Part shown: positions 1 through 13,000 of the stretch, piece after piece
Numbering within the stretch: the stretch's first letter is position 1
Layout: every line of letters starts with the position of its first letter
Assembly: GCF_000002985.6 (NCBI RefSeq)
Contig: NC_003282.8
Location: 10,540,001-10,604,000 of the forward strand
Length of the DNA stretch: 64,000 nt
Origin: Caenorhabditis elegans
Lineage: Eukaryota > Nematoda > Chromadorea > Rhabditida > Rhabditidae
Direction: 5' to 3'
The notes under the pieces: model-generated
The model's database searches: none
What the model saw: the letters and a program-made list of their open reading frames with translations, nothing else
Told to the model about the DNA's origin: nothing
Made by a program: the position numbers and the translations under genes

Positions 1-323
1 TGAATGGAAATTCACAGTACCTCGAATTTTCAGATTAAATATTTCCGACCAAAGAAATTGAAACTTTAAACATGTTGGTTAAACATATCACATAAGAATG
101 CGTGTCGAAGACCTTCACCATCTCAATATTTTCAATGTTGGTCTGTTACGCGTGAATTAGTTGAGAAAAATCCGGGATCATTTTATTTGAGGCAGAAATA
201 CTAAAGTTTTATTTAAGTATAAATGTCGAGTTGGAAACCACAGAAAAAATGATGCCCACCGAATATACGATGGTTAGTTTAAGTTAGTGTAATCGTTCGG
301 ATCGACACAATTCCTTCCCATGG
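1..323. other. Gene-free stretch, left edge
   Basis: AT-rich sequence with no convincing exon on either strand. It leads directly into the minisatellite that follows. Confidence 0.5.
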
Positions 324-735
324 GAAGCTTCATCTTTTGAATTATAAAAAATAAATTTCATTTCCAAATCAGTGTGTGCACTATCAAAAGTGTCCACTGG
401 AAGCTTCATCTTTTGAATTATAAAAAAATAAATTTCATTTCAAAATCAGTGTGTGCACTATCAAAAGTGTCCACTGGAAGCTTCATCTTTTGAATTATAA
501 AAAAATAAATTTCATTTCAAAATCAGTGTGTGCACTATCAAAAGTGTCCACTGGAAGCTTCATCTTTTGAATTATAAAAAAACAAATTTCATTTCAAAAT
601 CAGTGTGTGCACTATCAAAAGTGTCCACTGGAAGCTTCATCTTTTGAATTATAAAAAAATAAATTTCATTTCAAAATCAGTGTGTGCACTATCAAAAGTG
701 ACCACTGGAAGCTTCATCTTTTGAATTATAAAACA
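324..735. repeat. 77-bp tandem repeat (minisatellite), about 5.3 copies
   Basis: The landmark GAAGCTTCATCTTTTGAATT recurs at 324, 400, 477, 554, 631 and 708, a step of 76-77 bp. Each unit carries a HindIII site (AAGCTT), an A-run and the phrase CAGTGTGTGCACTATCAAAA. Copies are nearly identical, with single-base differences (for example a C for T in the A-rich part of the fourth copy, and GACC for GTCC in the last). This points to recent expansion. No coding function is seen. Confidence 0.95.
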
Positions 736-1537
736 TTTGGTAACATCTACAGGTTGGAGCAACACAAAAAATAAAAATTTTAGCTGACAGCGTTTTGTGA
801 TTTTTTTTTGTAATTTTCACTGTTCCTCAATTTATATTTCACTAGGATTTGGTTTCCCTCTTATTATGGATTTTCTGTTTGAATGCCAAATAATTCGCAA
901 AAAAAAAAAAAGAAATTTGTAATGTTTCACATGACTTTCAATATTTAAAAAATTAGCACTGACAATCACGTTATGTTCTGTCGTTCATGTAAAGCACGTT
1001 AATTTAAACCTTAAAAAATTATGAAACTTCGAAAAACCGACACCCTTGATTCAAGACCAGAGAACGCGGTCATAATTGGGCAACCAACTTAAAAATATTG
1101 AGAAACAGAAATTATTTTTTCAAATTTTTTTTTGTGAAAGAATGACTGACTCCACTAGAGTTGTCCTAGTTTTAAGTAGTTTGAAAAACGTTTTCATTTT
1201 ACAAAATTTTCAAAAAAAAATTACTGTTTCGTCTAGTTTATTTCAACTCTTCTTTTTTATGTTGCCCCCAGGGAGAGTTGGTCTAAACTGGAGGGTGGCA
1301 TAAACAAAGTATTTTTAAAGTTTCGCCCAATGTTTGCCCAATTTGAACGGTGTTTTTTTTGGTAAAAATTAATTAAGAAGTTGTAACCAATTTCCGAGTC
1401 CTTGTGGAAATCAATATAAAACGTCCGAGTTCATTATTGAATTACTTTATCATCACAATAAATTTATATACACATAAAGCTCTTTTCCTTTTTTTCTATT
1501 CACAAAATTTACATCAACATATGTATATACAAATAAG
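736..1537. other. Non-coding 3' flank of the transporter gene
   Basis: Homopolymer-rich AT sequence. Short open frames here lack splice sites and coding character. It probably includes the 3' UTR of the minus-strand transporter gene whose stop codon is at 1538-1540. Confidence 0.5.
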
Positions 1538-4500
1538 TTATACTTTTTTCACACTTTCGATGCTTTCACTATTTTTGATAAATTTAAAGTTGCATAGTTT
1601 TTCCTCAATTTCTCGAATTTCTCGTTCAGAAGGAATGACCGGTAAGTATGTGAGCCATGAGTATCTCAAGAAAAATTGATTGAGTTTAGATGGAAGTGCA
1701 TATCCATTCATTTCCACAGTTGCCTGTTCTTCAACATCATCGTCTTCATCAATTTCAGAAACAAATCCACGCTGTCTTCGGGTAGCACCACCAGTTATAT
1801 TGTCTAGCACAAATGCTATGACCCCACCGATGAGCATTCTGATTGTCAGTAGTGTTCCGAATACATCATCAACTATTTGATTTCCTGGAAAACAGTGGTT
1901 TATTTTAATTTTCAATTTTTTTACTTGAATCGCAAAGAAATTCCTAGATTCTCACCTGTATTTAAGGGAGTCTTCTCGAAATGCGTTGCCACCGTCAATC
2001 CCATGATAATTGAAACACCGATAATTGTTAAATTTCTGGATAGCTTCATATCCACGGTCTGTAAAAACCTGCTGTGCTGTTCTAGAATTGTTAGCGAGTT
2101 TCATAACGTACTTGTAAGTTGCTCAACGATACTCCATTAATAAGACATACTCCCATGGCAAGTAGTCCGCCGATGATCGGTTCGGGAATCATTGATAAAA
2201 ATGCTGCGAACTTTGAGATGACGCCAGCGAGAATCAGGAAAACTCCCGCCATTTGCATTGTGATACGACTTGTGACCTAAGAAAACATTTGAATATTTTA
2301 TCTTTTGAGTAAATATCTATGTTCTCGGAGTGATTTCTTTGAAAAAAAGACTGTCGTCCGTAATTATTTCAAAGTTTGTGACATTTTTTGAGACGTTTTT
2401 TGTCTTATACTTTTTCTGTTTCTCTTATCGGTCATTACTTATGGTCACTTATCAATCGTAATAAATTCCAGGTGGAATACTAGTGTACGCAATTGTACTT
2501 AAAATATGAAGCTTGAGGTGTTCTAGACATGTGACTGAAATCAAACAATCATTTTGGGAATTAATTTCTGAACTCTATGTAGATGTTCAATGTCACTCGA
2601 AATTTTATGTATTTCAGTTCAAAGTGTCAATTCAAATGTCCATAAAGAAATATATTCACAAAATGTTTAACACCACGTGGTTTTCTCATTTTACATTCCA
2701 TTTTCAACAAACAAGGCCATCGACCAACCTTTGTGACCGACATAATCGCAATGTTCTCTGCATAAGTGGTAACTCCAGTTCCAACTCCCCAAAGAGCAGC
2801 CAAAATGCAACCGATTCCTTCAACGACGAATGCTCGATTCGTATTGGATGGTGGTGGACGGCTTTGCTTGGAGATCTTGGCACAGAGGTCTGAGAAGATA
2901 AAAATGTATATGAAAATTTCTTGACAAACTAAAATTAATTTTCAGTAAATCTAGGAAACTTACTGTAATCTCCGATACTTTCGATCATTGCTGCAAAACA
3001 AGAAGCAGTGAACCCGCAAACTAAAGCCAAGTTAAATTTAGGGGGTCCAAAGAATAATGGCATTGGCATTTGAACCCATGGTGTCTGATCGAAAACGGTG
3101 ATACTAGCATTTTGATCAGTACGAGCTTCTCCTCCACGAGGTTCTGCATTTGTAATTGTCATTATGAAACATATGAACCAAACTATGGAAATTCCAAGGA
3201 GATACTGGAAGAGTTTGTTTTCAGGTTTTTAATTGGCTTCGAGAACTTACAGGGAATTGACTGAAAATTTTTTGACGTGTGAACTTGAATTTCTTCTCCG
3301 AAAGTGAAAATATTGGAATTGGAACTTCATAACGTTCCAAAATCACGACGAATAAGATGAGAGTCAGAAATTCCCTGAAAAAAAAATCAATTTTTTCTTT
3401 CTATCATCCCAAAGAAATAGTTTTGATTTTTCAATAACAACTTTTGCACAATTTTGTAACAATAAAATCTCTTATCACATTGAATTAAAGATTGGTCGCT
3501 GAATTTTAAAAGTGTTTACTCTTTTTGATTCACATAATTTCAACCACCTTTTCGGGAATTCCTGTGCGGGAAATGCTGATAACCTCCTTATCATCTTATT
3601 TTCGGAGGTTGACTTTTAAAAGTTATAGCACACAGCTGATCAACGTCATTGTTCATGTGATCATTGATTATTTTTTTTTCTTATGAAGAAAATGTTTTGC
3701 AAATTTTTTTCCAAAATGGCAGTGAGAAAGTACAAACTTACACAATCGAAATCCAGTGAAGTGCCATTTTCGATTCAATATCAGGTACGGTACCAATTGT
3801 TAATAAACTCATAATGGGTACAATAGTCACTGGACCGATATACTTGGAGATCTTTCCAACTAATCCAGTGAATCCCAAAATTGGCATTATCAAAACTGCA
3901 ATCAGACAACTTCCAGAAATCTGTAAATACACAAATAGGTTTCAAAAACAGATTTTCATAATTTTTGATCTACCATTTGCATTTTTTCTTGCCAATTGCT
4001 GGTATCAGTATTTGCATCACATGGGAACGTCGCCTGGAAGGTATGAAGGGCAGGAAGGAAAGCAAATGAGGGACCGTGAAGAATTGAGAGACTGAAATTA
4101 AAAAAATAATACTATTTGGTTCAAATTGATGAGATGTAAATATTGTTGGGGTGAAGTTTGATGATTTATGAAATTTTGTGAATATACATCAAATACCAAG
4201 ACATAATCCTCAGCTGGTGAAAATTAGCTTCAAAAATTTAATTTGGAAATTCTTGACTTCCTTAATCACTTCTCGAAGTACAAAAAAACCTTATTTTGAA
4301 ACTAAATTGTTAGTTATCAACTGAACGCCATTCTTCCGTATTGTTATCAAACTTTACTATAATAGGCTAGCCTGTTTTCAAAACAATTCTACAGCGTTCC
4401 TTACAAATTGGATTAGAAAACATCTAATAGCCAGAAAATTATGGAAAATAAATTTGTAGCGAGATAATGAAAGCAAAAAAAAACTGTGGTGTATAATATT

Positions 4501-5009
4501 ATGCCTTTTTTGTTTTTTTATTGGACTCAAAATCCTCACAAACGAAAAAAAACAGCTTCTGACCCAAAAAGTCTACAACAAACATGAAAAGACCTTTTGT
4601 CAATATTTTGTCTGTTTGTGTTTTTTACTGAATTTTCTTGTACTTTGCTTTCATATTCTCAATAATCACACTGTGGTAAAAACAACAGACTTTGTATAAA
4701 AATTCAAATACTGTAATGATTTACTCACCGCATACCAAACGTAGTCTGCAAAATTGTGGCAATACCCGAAGTAACAAAAGTGGCAGAGATCAATTGAACA
4801 CTGAAATTTTAATTTTTAAAATTTAAATTATGCCAAAATCCATCAACGTACCGTATTTCCATAGCCTGATCGCCTGCGCAAAGCATATCAGATACTACGT
4901 AAGGAATAACCAGTAAAGAAGACAAACAGATCATCATTTGTTGTAAGCCAAAAAGCATAATTGATGGAGGACTTGGGATCTCATTTACATGAAAATGTAG
5001 GCCACTCAT
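1538..5009 (-). CDS. SLC23-family nucleobase/ascorbate transporter
   Basis: Ten exons (4852-5009, 4729-4800, 3974-4091, 3742-3920, 3251-3374, 2964-3204, 2729-2889, 2112-2276, 1956-2058, 1538-1884) join in frame to 555 aa. The product is a multipass plasma-membrane carrier of the NAT/SVCT (SLC23) family, whose members move nucleobases or ascorbate with sodium or protons. Seen: the TM1 motif GLQQ at residues 21-24, where most family members have GLQH. The family signature appears as ENIAIMSVTK just before the exon 7/8 junction, with Ala for the usual Gly, followed by VTSR where SVCTs have VGSR. The C-terminal tail is acidic (EIDEDDDVEE). Substrate cannot be predicted because both signature positions deviate. 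I recall that C. elegans has a cluster of SLC23 genes next to zim-1 (cosmid T07G12), and this is probably one. It is transcribed away from zim-1. Confidence 0.92.
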
Positions 5010-7087
5010 AGTTGATGGTTAGTGAGAATAAATTCCCAAATGGTTCTTGAAATGCTGGAATTGTGTTCACTGAGAGTTTATCGTTTTGTTTTCTAAAGAT
5101 AACAAACGTATGTATGAAAGTCTATACAAGACCAACCCCTTTCTGAACTTGTGACTTTTTTGTGAATTTTCCTGTATAATCGCATGTTCTTTGCGTCTCT
5201 TTTTCTCATTGTCTCTAGCCTATGACTCCACCCCTTTTTTCTCTCGTGTATATTTTGTTTATGAAGTGATTAGGTGATAAGAAGAGAAATTGGTGGCAAA
5301 GGTGATCCTTGGTGGCTGCATAGAAATTATAGAAATTAAAATTTCAGGTTTTTGATGCTAGATGACGTCAACTATGTTGAACTTTTCAACAGAAAATTTC
5401 AAGAAATTCCTAAATCATTTTAGACAAAATTGATTTTATAGGCTTTCTGACACCGTTTTGTGTTTTTTATGTATTTTAAAGTCAAAACTTTTTTTTTCAA
5501 AATGTGGCTCACAAAAATATTTGCTTGGTTGAATATTAAATTTAGCGCCAGTGAATTTAAAAAATCGTTCGCTGAAAAAATTTATTTACAAATACAGAAA
5601 GGTTCGCCCGCCAGATTAAAAAAAAAGTACGTTTTAATACAAACCAGTTTTTGAATGAGATCATCAAAATGTGTTCTGAATGTGAAAACAACTGAGTTAC
5701 CAATAAACAACATTTTTAGAATTTTTGGTGGATATTTTATGTATGTAAAATTGTTTTTTGGTCGTACTGAGTCGTACTGAAATACAATTTTAAGTGATTT
5801 ATGTTTATCTAAATTTTTGAATGGTAGCGTCCTATTTTTTTGGAAACTTGGTTTGAAATGATAGACAATGAGGCGCAAATAAAAAAGATTCTAAAACTTT
5901 TTTAAAATTCTTCATCTGAACTTGAAAAATATATAAATTTTTTTCTATTTCTCGGCAAATATTTATGTTTTTTCAGTTTTATTTTTTTGTTTTGATGGTT
6001 TAAATTGAACCGAAGAAAAACAACAAAAAAAAATTATAATTTTTGTTCGAAAAACGGAAAAAAGAGATTTCGAAAAGTGGGCGTGGGCAATTCTTCCTTT
6101 TTGGTGAATACAGTCCATTTTCAATCATCTACAATACAATACTCACAGACTCTATATTATAATCTTTGAAATTAATTAACAGTCACAACAATTCGACCAA
6201 CTTCTTCATGATGTTTTGAATTTAACGACGTGGAGTTTAGTCTTTCATGGTTTATGATGGCCAAGGGACCGATGGAAATAAATTGAAATTAAATTATGAA
6301 AAGGGAACAATTTGACCGAATGATCTTTCTCACAGGCAACTGATGCAATGATAAGAGACTGACAAAAACCAGTTAAAAATATCTTGTTTGGTGAAGATAT
6401 TGGAAAAAAGGCAAAAGCCGTTAAAAGTCATTAAAGGATTAACTTATCAAGTACATTGAAGTTTTCTCTCTATTTAGTTTTGTGAGATGTCATGCCTTCA
6501 CAGTGTGAAGTTTGAAGATGTTTGAATTGGTTGGCAAATTCGGATTTGGATGCGTTGTAGATTATGACTGGATTAGACAAAGAATGGTGCGGTTGTTTTT
6601 ATCGTAACAAAAAACAAATCCATAATTAAATCAAGGAGATTGCTATGGCAGTAATTGTGATTTATTAATATTTGGAAACAAATTGAGCTTTCTTTTTTCT
6701 AAGTGCAAGTGCAACATGCTGCTTACAAAAGAAGCACGATTGCTAAACAATACAGAAAATTTTTTCAACTACCGTATGCATTAAAGGCGCATCACACATT
6801 TGGCTGGGGTCTCGCGACGACCAGTCCTTTCTTCAAAACACTCAAATTTTCATCGCTCTTTTTAAGTTTTTTTAAAATTGTTTTTGTTTTGTAAATTTAA
6901 ATTTTATTAGCTTTGTGAAATTTTCTATTCAACATCTAAACAAAGTTAAAAAAAAAACTTGAAATTCAAAATTCTTACTTCTCTTGTGGATGCCTTTATT
7001 ATTGCGATACATTCACTGTGTTCGTTTTAAATTTCCTTTTAAAAATGCAGTTTTAAAAGTGTTTCATTGTCATTTTATATTTTCCAG
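5010..7087. other. Intergenic region between divergent genes
   Basis: About 2 kb separating the transporter (leftward) from zim-1 (rightward), so it should contain both promoters. It is AT-rich with long T- and A-runs and no convincing exon. It ends in TTTTCCAG placed directly before the zim-1 ATG, a good trans-splice acceptor. Confidence 0.6.
6769..6834 (+). repeat. Block shared with the zim-3 upstream region
   Basis: Begins CTACCGTATGCATTAAAGGC and ends CCTTTCTTC. The sequence at 18411-18476 is clearly related (CTACCGTAT, AAGGC-CA, GGTCTC, ACGA, TTTCTTC in the same order). Both blocks end about 250 bp before the ATG of a zim gene (254 and 245 bp). It is either an upstream segment duplicated with the gene or two copies of a dispersed repeat. 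Confidence 0.6.
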
Positions 7088-10000
7088 ATGACTTGTGATG
7101 ATTGGAACAGTTATATTCAAGTGAACATTTATGGAAAAACCATAGAAGGACTTCAGCAGCAAGGAGTTGTGTTGGAATCTCTTTTGGTTAGTTCGATGAT
7201 GAAATTTCATCTCTGGTGATACTTGAATCTGAATATGGTGTTTATCAATTTCAGAACAACGTCGGCTGCTCTAAAGTTTGGATCATGGAGGGCTCCGTCT
7301 GCACAAATCCTAGACCCGAAAGCTCTACACATTCTGAAGAAAGTACAATCGAACCAGTTGTACCACTAAGTACAACTCTGGCCACTAACAAGCTTCCTCG
7401 ATTTTCAACTCCTGCTATCGGCCATTCAAATAATAATTCCAGTAAAAATTTCACATTGAATTTGGCTGAGAAGCTCTCAGAGATACTATCGGATGACGAT
7501 AAAACTGATGAATTCCTGGAGAACTCTCATCAATCCGAAACTTCGAAGGACGACGTGATTAAAGATTTGCTCGAAGAAATGGTACAAACGGTTGCCAATT
7601 CTAATAAACCTCCGATTCTTTTGAGCACAACTCTCGCAAATGTTGGTGTTCCCCGCTTTTCAACTCCCATCAAACCACAACATGCATTGAATCGAGATTT
7701 CACGATGAACATGACAGAAATGATTTCCGAAATCGATTCGAATTATGAAGGTTATGAATTATTCGACGATTCCTCCAATGACTGTACCACCTTGACCCCC
7801 AACTGCCAGGAGGTCGAATCGTCATTTTATCGAGCACTTTCTGAAGCAGCTAGTTCCATTGTTCCATATCAGGAAGGAAAGAGAAGAAGCTCGAGACGTT
7901 TGAGTACTCTGAGTAGTCTCAAGGAAACTGTCAAAGTAGAGCCTGCAGTTTCAAAATTAACGAAGAGAAGACGGCTCACGTAAGAATTTTTCTGTGACGA
8001 GAATTCTGCCCGTTCAGAGATCGCTGCAGATCGAATTATCATAACTTCAATTTCTTTTTTAAAAAACGGATTTATTAGCATGAATATATTCAAAATTTCA
8101 ATAATCCGAATCACCGTCGAAGTTATGTACTTAAGAGTTTCATTATTTTTCAGACCGGTTGAATGTTCAAGTGAAACTATGATTCCACACTCCCAACCAA
8201 TACCACTGGATACTTGCTCAGATCAACCCATTTTTCCCAATTCGACACACAATGCTATTCAATCTGATGGATTCTCATATGAACAACCTATTTGTGAATT
8301 TGGAGATAGTCAATTGTTTTTGTCAGCAAAAAGTCTTTGCACTGAGCCGAACAGTTCTATTGCTGAGGATGTGAAGCCGGTTTTGACAGTTTCGGATTCC
8401 GACATAACAGCTTCCAACAGGAATAATATCGATGATCATAATCGAGTCATAGAACTGTCAACTGAGGTATGATTTGAGTAATTTCCTTTATTTTTAATTT
8501 GTAAATCATCACAACTGACAAGGGAAGTCTTTGAGGGGGTCCCTAGATTTGGGATTCTCATGTTGAAATTCCAATAGAAGAGTATTCCAGATGATCCCTC
8601 CAAAAAATTTAGCTGCCCAGGTTGGGTTTCAGCAAAGTTATGACGTTTTGAAAATTCGGTCTGAAATCGGTTGATTTGTATACTAAATCAACGGTCGGCA
8701 TCGGCCCGGGACACCATAGTTGTCACCAGGCGCGTGGTGTGAGCAAATCATCGGTTGGTTGGTTGAGTGGTAACGAGATGGGTTCTGGTGGTGAAGGTTG
8801 TGGGTTCGATCCCTTGCGTTATAAAGCTTTTTTTAAAAGTTTTTACTGTATTTTAAAAACAGTAAAAAGTGTGATTGAAATTACTTTTACTGACTTTCTC
8901 CACCTTTTTGAGTTTCTTATAAACGTTTGCATCACATTTTCTCACATTTTTTGAATTAAAAAAATTTCAAAAAAATCAAAATTTTCATCATCAAAGTCAT
9001 GAAAAAAAATAGAAATCTCAGATTTTCAGATAACTATAAAAAACCCACCGAAAGATTATTTTCATTATTAAACTCATGGTTAAAACGTATTTCGCGATAA
9101 ACTGGGCCGTGACCGACGGAAAGGGCCACTGGTGTAAACCGCCGTTTTTGTTCGAATTTTTTTTTAGTAATTTCACCGTTTTTTTGTTGTTTTTACTTAT
9201 TGAATTAAAGGTAAATGCCGTTCCGTGCTGATCTTATTGTTGGAGGACTGGTGGAAGAGTTTGGACATGAATATAATCCAAGTTTCATGAGCCGCGAGGA
9301 ACAAAAAATTCTCGAACGTGTTCGAAGAATATTGCGTGATGGAAAAACTCATGAGCTGATCGTGTATAGTGAGGATGAAGAGGAAATTGTCGGTGGAATA
9401 GTAGAGGATGAAAATTGGACAGCAGACGATGATGGTCCCACTACTTATGCTCTTCCGGACAAAGTAAATTTCTCGGGAAATCTAGTAGATGTGGAGACTG
9501 TGAGTTTTCAACTATGTCTAAAAAGTTTGTAAAAGAAAGACGTTTTTACGGTTTTCGAAAGCCACCGTATTTTTATAAATGCTACCAACTTATGTGTATG
9601 TTTTGAATTGTAATACTGTTATCAATACAGGTTGAAAAGGCTATTGAATTTATGATGGATACAAAACATAACAAGTTCCTCACAATGTCCAGTGTACAGC
9701 ATCGTTACCGTTTTATCAAGTCAGAAAAGGATATGAAGAAGCTCCGAAAGTTCGCTAGAAATCGTCAGTTTTCTTTTTCCATATTCTCGGTGCACAACTA
9801 TTTATTTGTTTTAGAAAAAGTCAATTGTTCTCGAGCTTCCAGCTTCGCAAAACTGTCAGAACTTTTGAGAGCAAAAGTTTTTGAGACAATGGAAGCAAGT
9901 GAGTGTTTGATTGCAAATTAAATTTGCATGCTTTATTTTTTAGAAGTTCAAATCGACAAGCTCACACTTCGACGAATGGCAGTTGATCTAAATGAAGAGT

Positions 10001-13000
10001 TTGTGCACATTGACGATTTCAAGGCTTCAGACGATTGGCTCGCAAAATGGAAGAAGTCAAATGGTTTGGTATCTCGTCATATCACTACTTTTGTGACCAA
10101 AGCTAGTTTCGCAAATAAAGAAAAGACAGAAGAAGCGGCAAAGAAGTATGTTGATGATATGAAACTAGAACTGCAAACGCTCGATCCAAATACAGCTTTC
10201 AACTGTGATCAGTGCGGATTCACGAAGGAGCAATATTGCAAAAGGTTCGCCTTGAAAAGAGCAACTTTTATGAAATAAACTTTTCAGAACTCTCGCACCG
10301 AGGGGGGTGAAACGTGTTGAGAGACTTGTCCAATCAAAAGATGCCTTATCTCACTCGTATACCATTCTCCCAATGTTGAGTGTGACGGGAAAGCTCGCTC
10401 CAAAACTCTACATCGTTTTGCAGGTAGAAAATGCGTATCATTCATTGCAGTCTTCTCAACTTTAACTTTTTCAAAAAGTAATATATTACAGGAAAAAGGA
10501 GGCAAGTTTCCCAAGAAAGGTCACTGTTCTCCGTCCAACCTCATCGTTCGTGCCAACTCCAGTCACATTATGACCAAAGATTTAATGAGAGATTGGGTTG
10601 AAAGTGCAGTGTGCGATCCTGCGATGCCGAAGAAAACCGTTCTTCTCCTTGACTCATGGCCAGCATGGAAAAATGAAAGGGACGTACAAGACGCTGCGCT
10701 ATATGGACACACGGTCCACGTTCGTACGATTCCACCTGGAGCGACTTCTTTCATTCAACCTTGTGACATCTACCTCTTCTGCCCAATGAAAAACTTCGTC
10801 AAAAAAGTTCAATCCCATATCATCTACGCTGGAATCGAGTTCAAGCCCCATGAGCGTGACAATATTCTCCGTTTGATTTCGGCCGTGTACTTCTTTTTCT
10901 GTGCACCCAGATTCGAGACATGCTGGCAGTACGGTTGGTTCAAAGGAGGCTACATTGACTCACATCCATCTGAATTCGAGACACCTTCCAAATACTGTCT
11001 CGAAGCTACTGGCAAATGCATACTACAATGCCAAAACGCGGCATATGTCCGTTGTCCATATTGCAAAAAATGTATCTGCTTTCACCATTGGGTGGGAAGT
11101 GGATTCCCAGCTCACAGATGCTCCTAATTCACGAGTTTATTACTTTTTTTAAAAATTAACGTTATGTTCTGTTCGTTCTGCTAATTTCTTCCGGCGTGTT
11201 TTCAAAATTTTCTGAGATTTCTATTTTTTTTTCATGACTTTGATGATGAAAATTTTGATTTTTTTTGAAATTTTTTTAATTCAAAAAATGTGAGAAAATG
11301 TGATGCAAACGTTTATAAGAAACTCAAAAAGGTGGAGAAAGTCAGTAAAAGTAATTTCAATCACACTTTTTACTGTTTTTAAAATACAGTAAAACTTTTA
11401 AAAAAAGCTTTATAACGCAAGGGATCGAACCCACAACCTTCACCACCAGAACCCATCTCGTTACCACACAGGTAAACCGCGTCATGCGAGCAACTGGTGA
11501 ATAACGAACGAACAGCCGCTAACACGCGAAATGTGATTGTAAACAACAAATAATTTTGTGAAAAATGTTTTCCACTGATTTTTAAACTTTCATAAGGATC
11601 CCCTTATGATTCCTCCGATGTTCCAATTTTGAGCAAAAGGGTCCCCCCTTATGGTTGAAAAAAGTTTTTCGCCTAAATTTTTTTTTTGAAAACTTTTCAA
11701 AATTTGCTCAGATGTTACAGAAAATGCAATGTTTGTAGTTTTTTTTTAGTTTCAATGTTCTAAACACAATTTCAGACCAAAACCTGAGGTGTAGTATGTA
11801 GAACACCTATGTTCAAAAACGCTTTCACTTTGGATGCTTATATCTCCGTGGAAAAATTTTTTGTGACAAAGCGATCAACTACAAAGTTGTTTATTTTAAT
11901 CTAATGTACAACTTTGTAGTTGAACGTTTTTCTTCAAAAAAATTGGTGGTCGAGATAGGAACAGAAAAAGAAGTAGAAAATAAAAGCATGAAGCTTCCGC
12001 AATTAACACAACTTTATCTCGACCACCAATTTTTTTGATGAGAAACGTTCAACTACAAAGTCGTACATTAGATTAAGATAATCAACTCTGTAGTTGATTG
12101 CTTTGTCATAAAAATTTTTTCCACGGAGATATAAGCATCCAAAGTGAAAGCGTTTTTGAACATAGGTGTTCTAATACACTTCAGGTTTTCGTTTGAACTC
12201 GTGTTCAGCACATCGAAACTAAAAAAACAATCATTTTTACATTTTTCTATAACATCTGATCAAATTATGAAAAGTTTTCAAAAAAAAAAATTTCGAAAAA
12301 ATTTTAGAAAATTTTCATAAGGGGGGAGCCTTTGGATTTTTTTTCATAAAAATCGAAAAATTTTTTTTTTCAAAAGTTGTCAAATATTTATCAGATATTG
12401 TAGAAATATGTTTACTTGTTCGTTTCAATAAGTTTTCTTACCAAATGTGGTGCTTTCGAAAACTAACAAACTGTAAAAACCTCTATCCCTCTAACAGATC
12501 TACCTGATATGCCAGTTTTTCGAAGTCATGTCCCACATCGGGCAAGCAAGATATCTAAAAATTGTCAACTACAAACTTTTTTAGTTTGTTATTGAACATG
12601 TTTCATACTTAATAGTTTTTTGCTTTCTGTGCAGAGTACGGAGATATCATCAGTCATAATTAGTGATATTTGACTCATAACTAGGTGCTCCTATTTGCTC
12701 AGCCATCCAAGATGGAAAAAAGTTACAATAAATAATTTGTCAATCACTTTATTCACAACAACTTTTTAGTTGACAAGTTTTTCATATTTAAGCTGCCTGC
12801 GGAGGTAGAACATTTTGGAAGTACTGACTTTCTATGAACAAGCCAAATTGACTGTTGTATTTTTTTGCCCAGGAGTGCGATTGAGCTATGAAAACTGTGG
12901 AAAATACTAAAATATACATTTCCTACACAAGTATTGCAGTATTGAAATTTTTTGGAAAAAAAATTTTTCCCAAAATTTTTTCATAAGGGGGGACCCTTAT

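Noticed and set aside
7251-7712. Minus-strand open frames opposite zim exon 2 (also at 15806-16009 and 18879-19079)
   Set aside because: They recur in each paralogue only because the plus-strand coding sequence is conserved.
8728-8830. A genuine tRNA gene in the Tc5 left arm
   Set aside because: A- and B-box matches are good, but the T stem has only two or three pairs and no acceptor stem can be formed.
8676-8954. 92-codon open frame in the Tc5 left inverted repeat
   Set aside because: It lies within terminal repeat sequence and has no matching counterpart expected of a gene.
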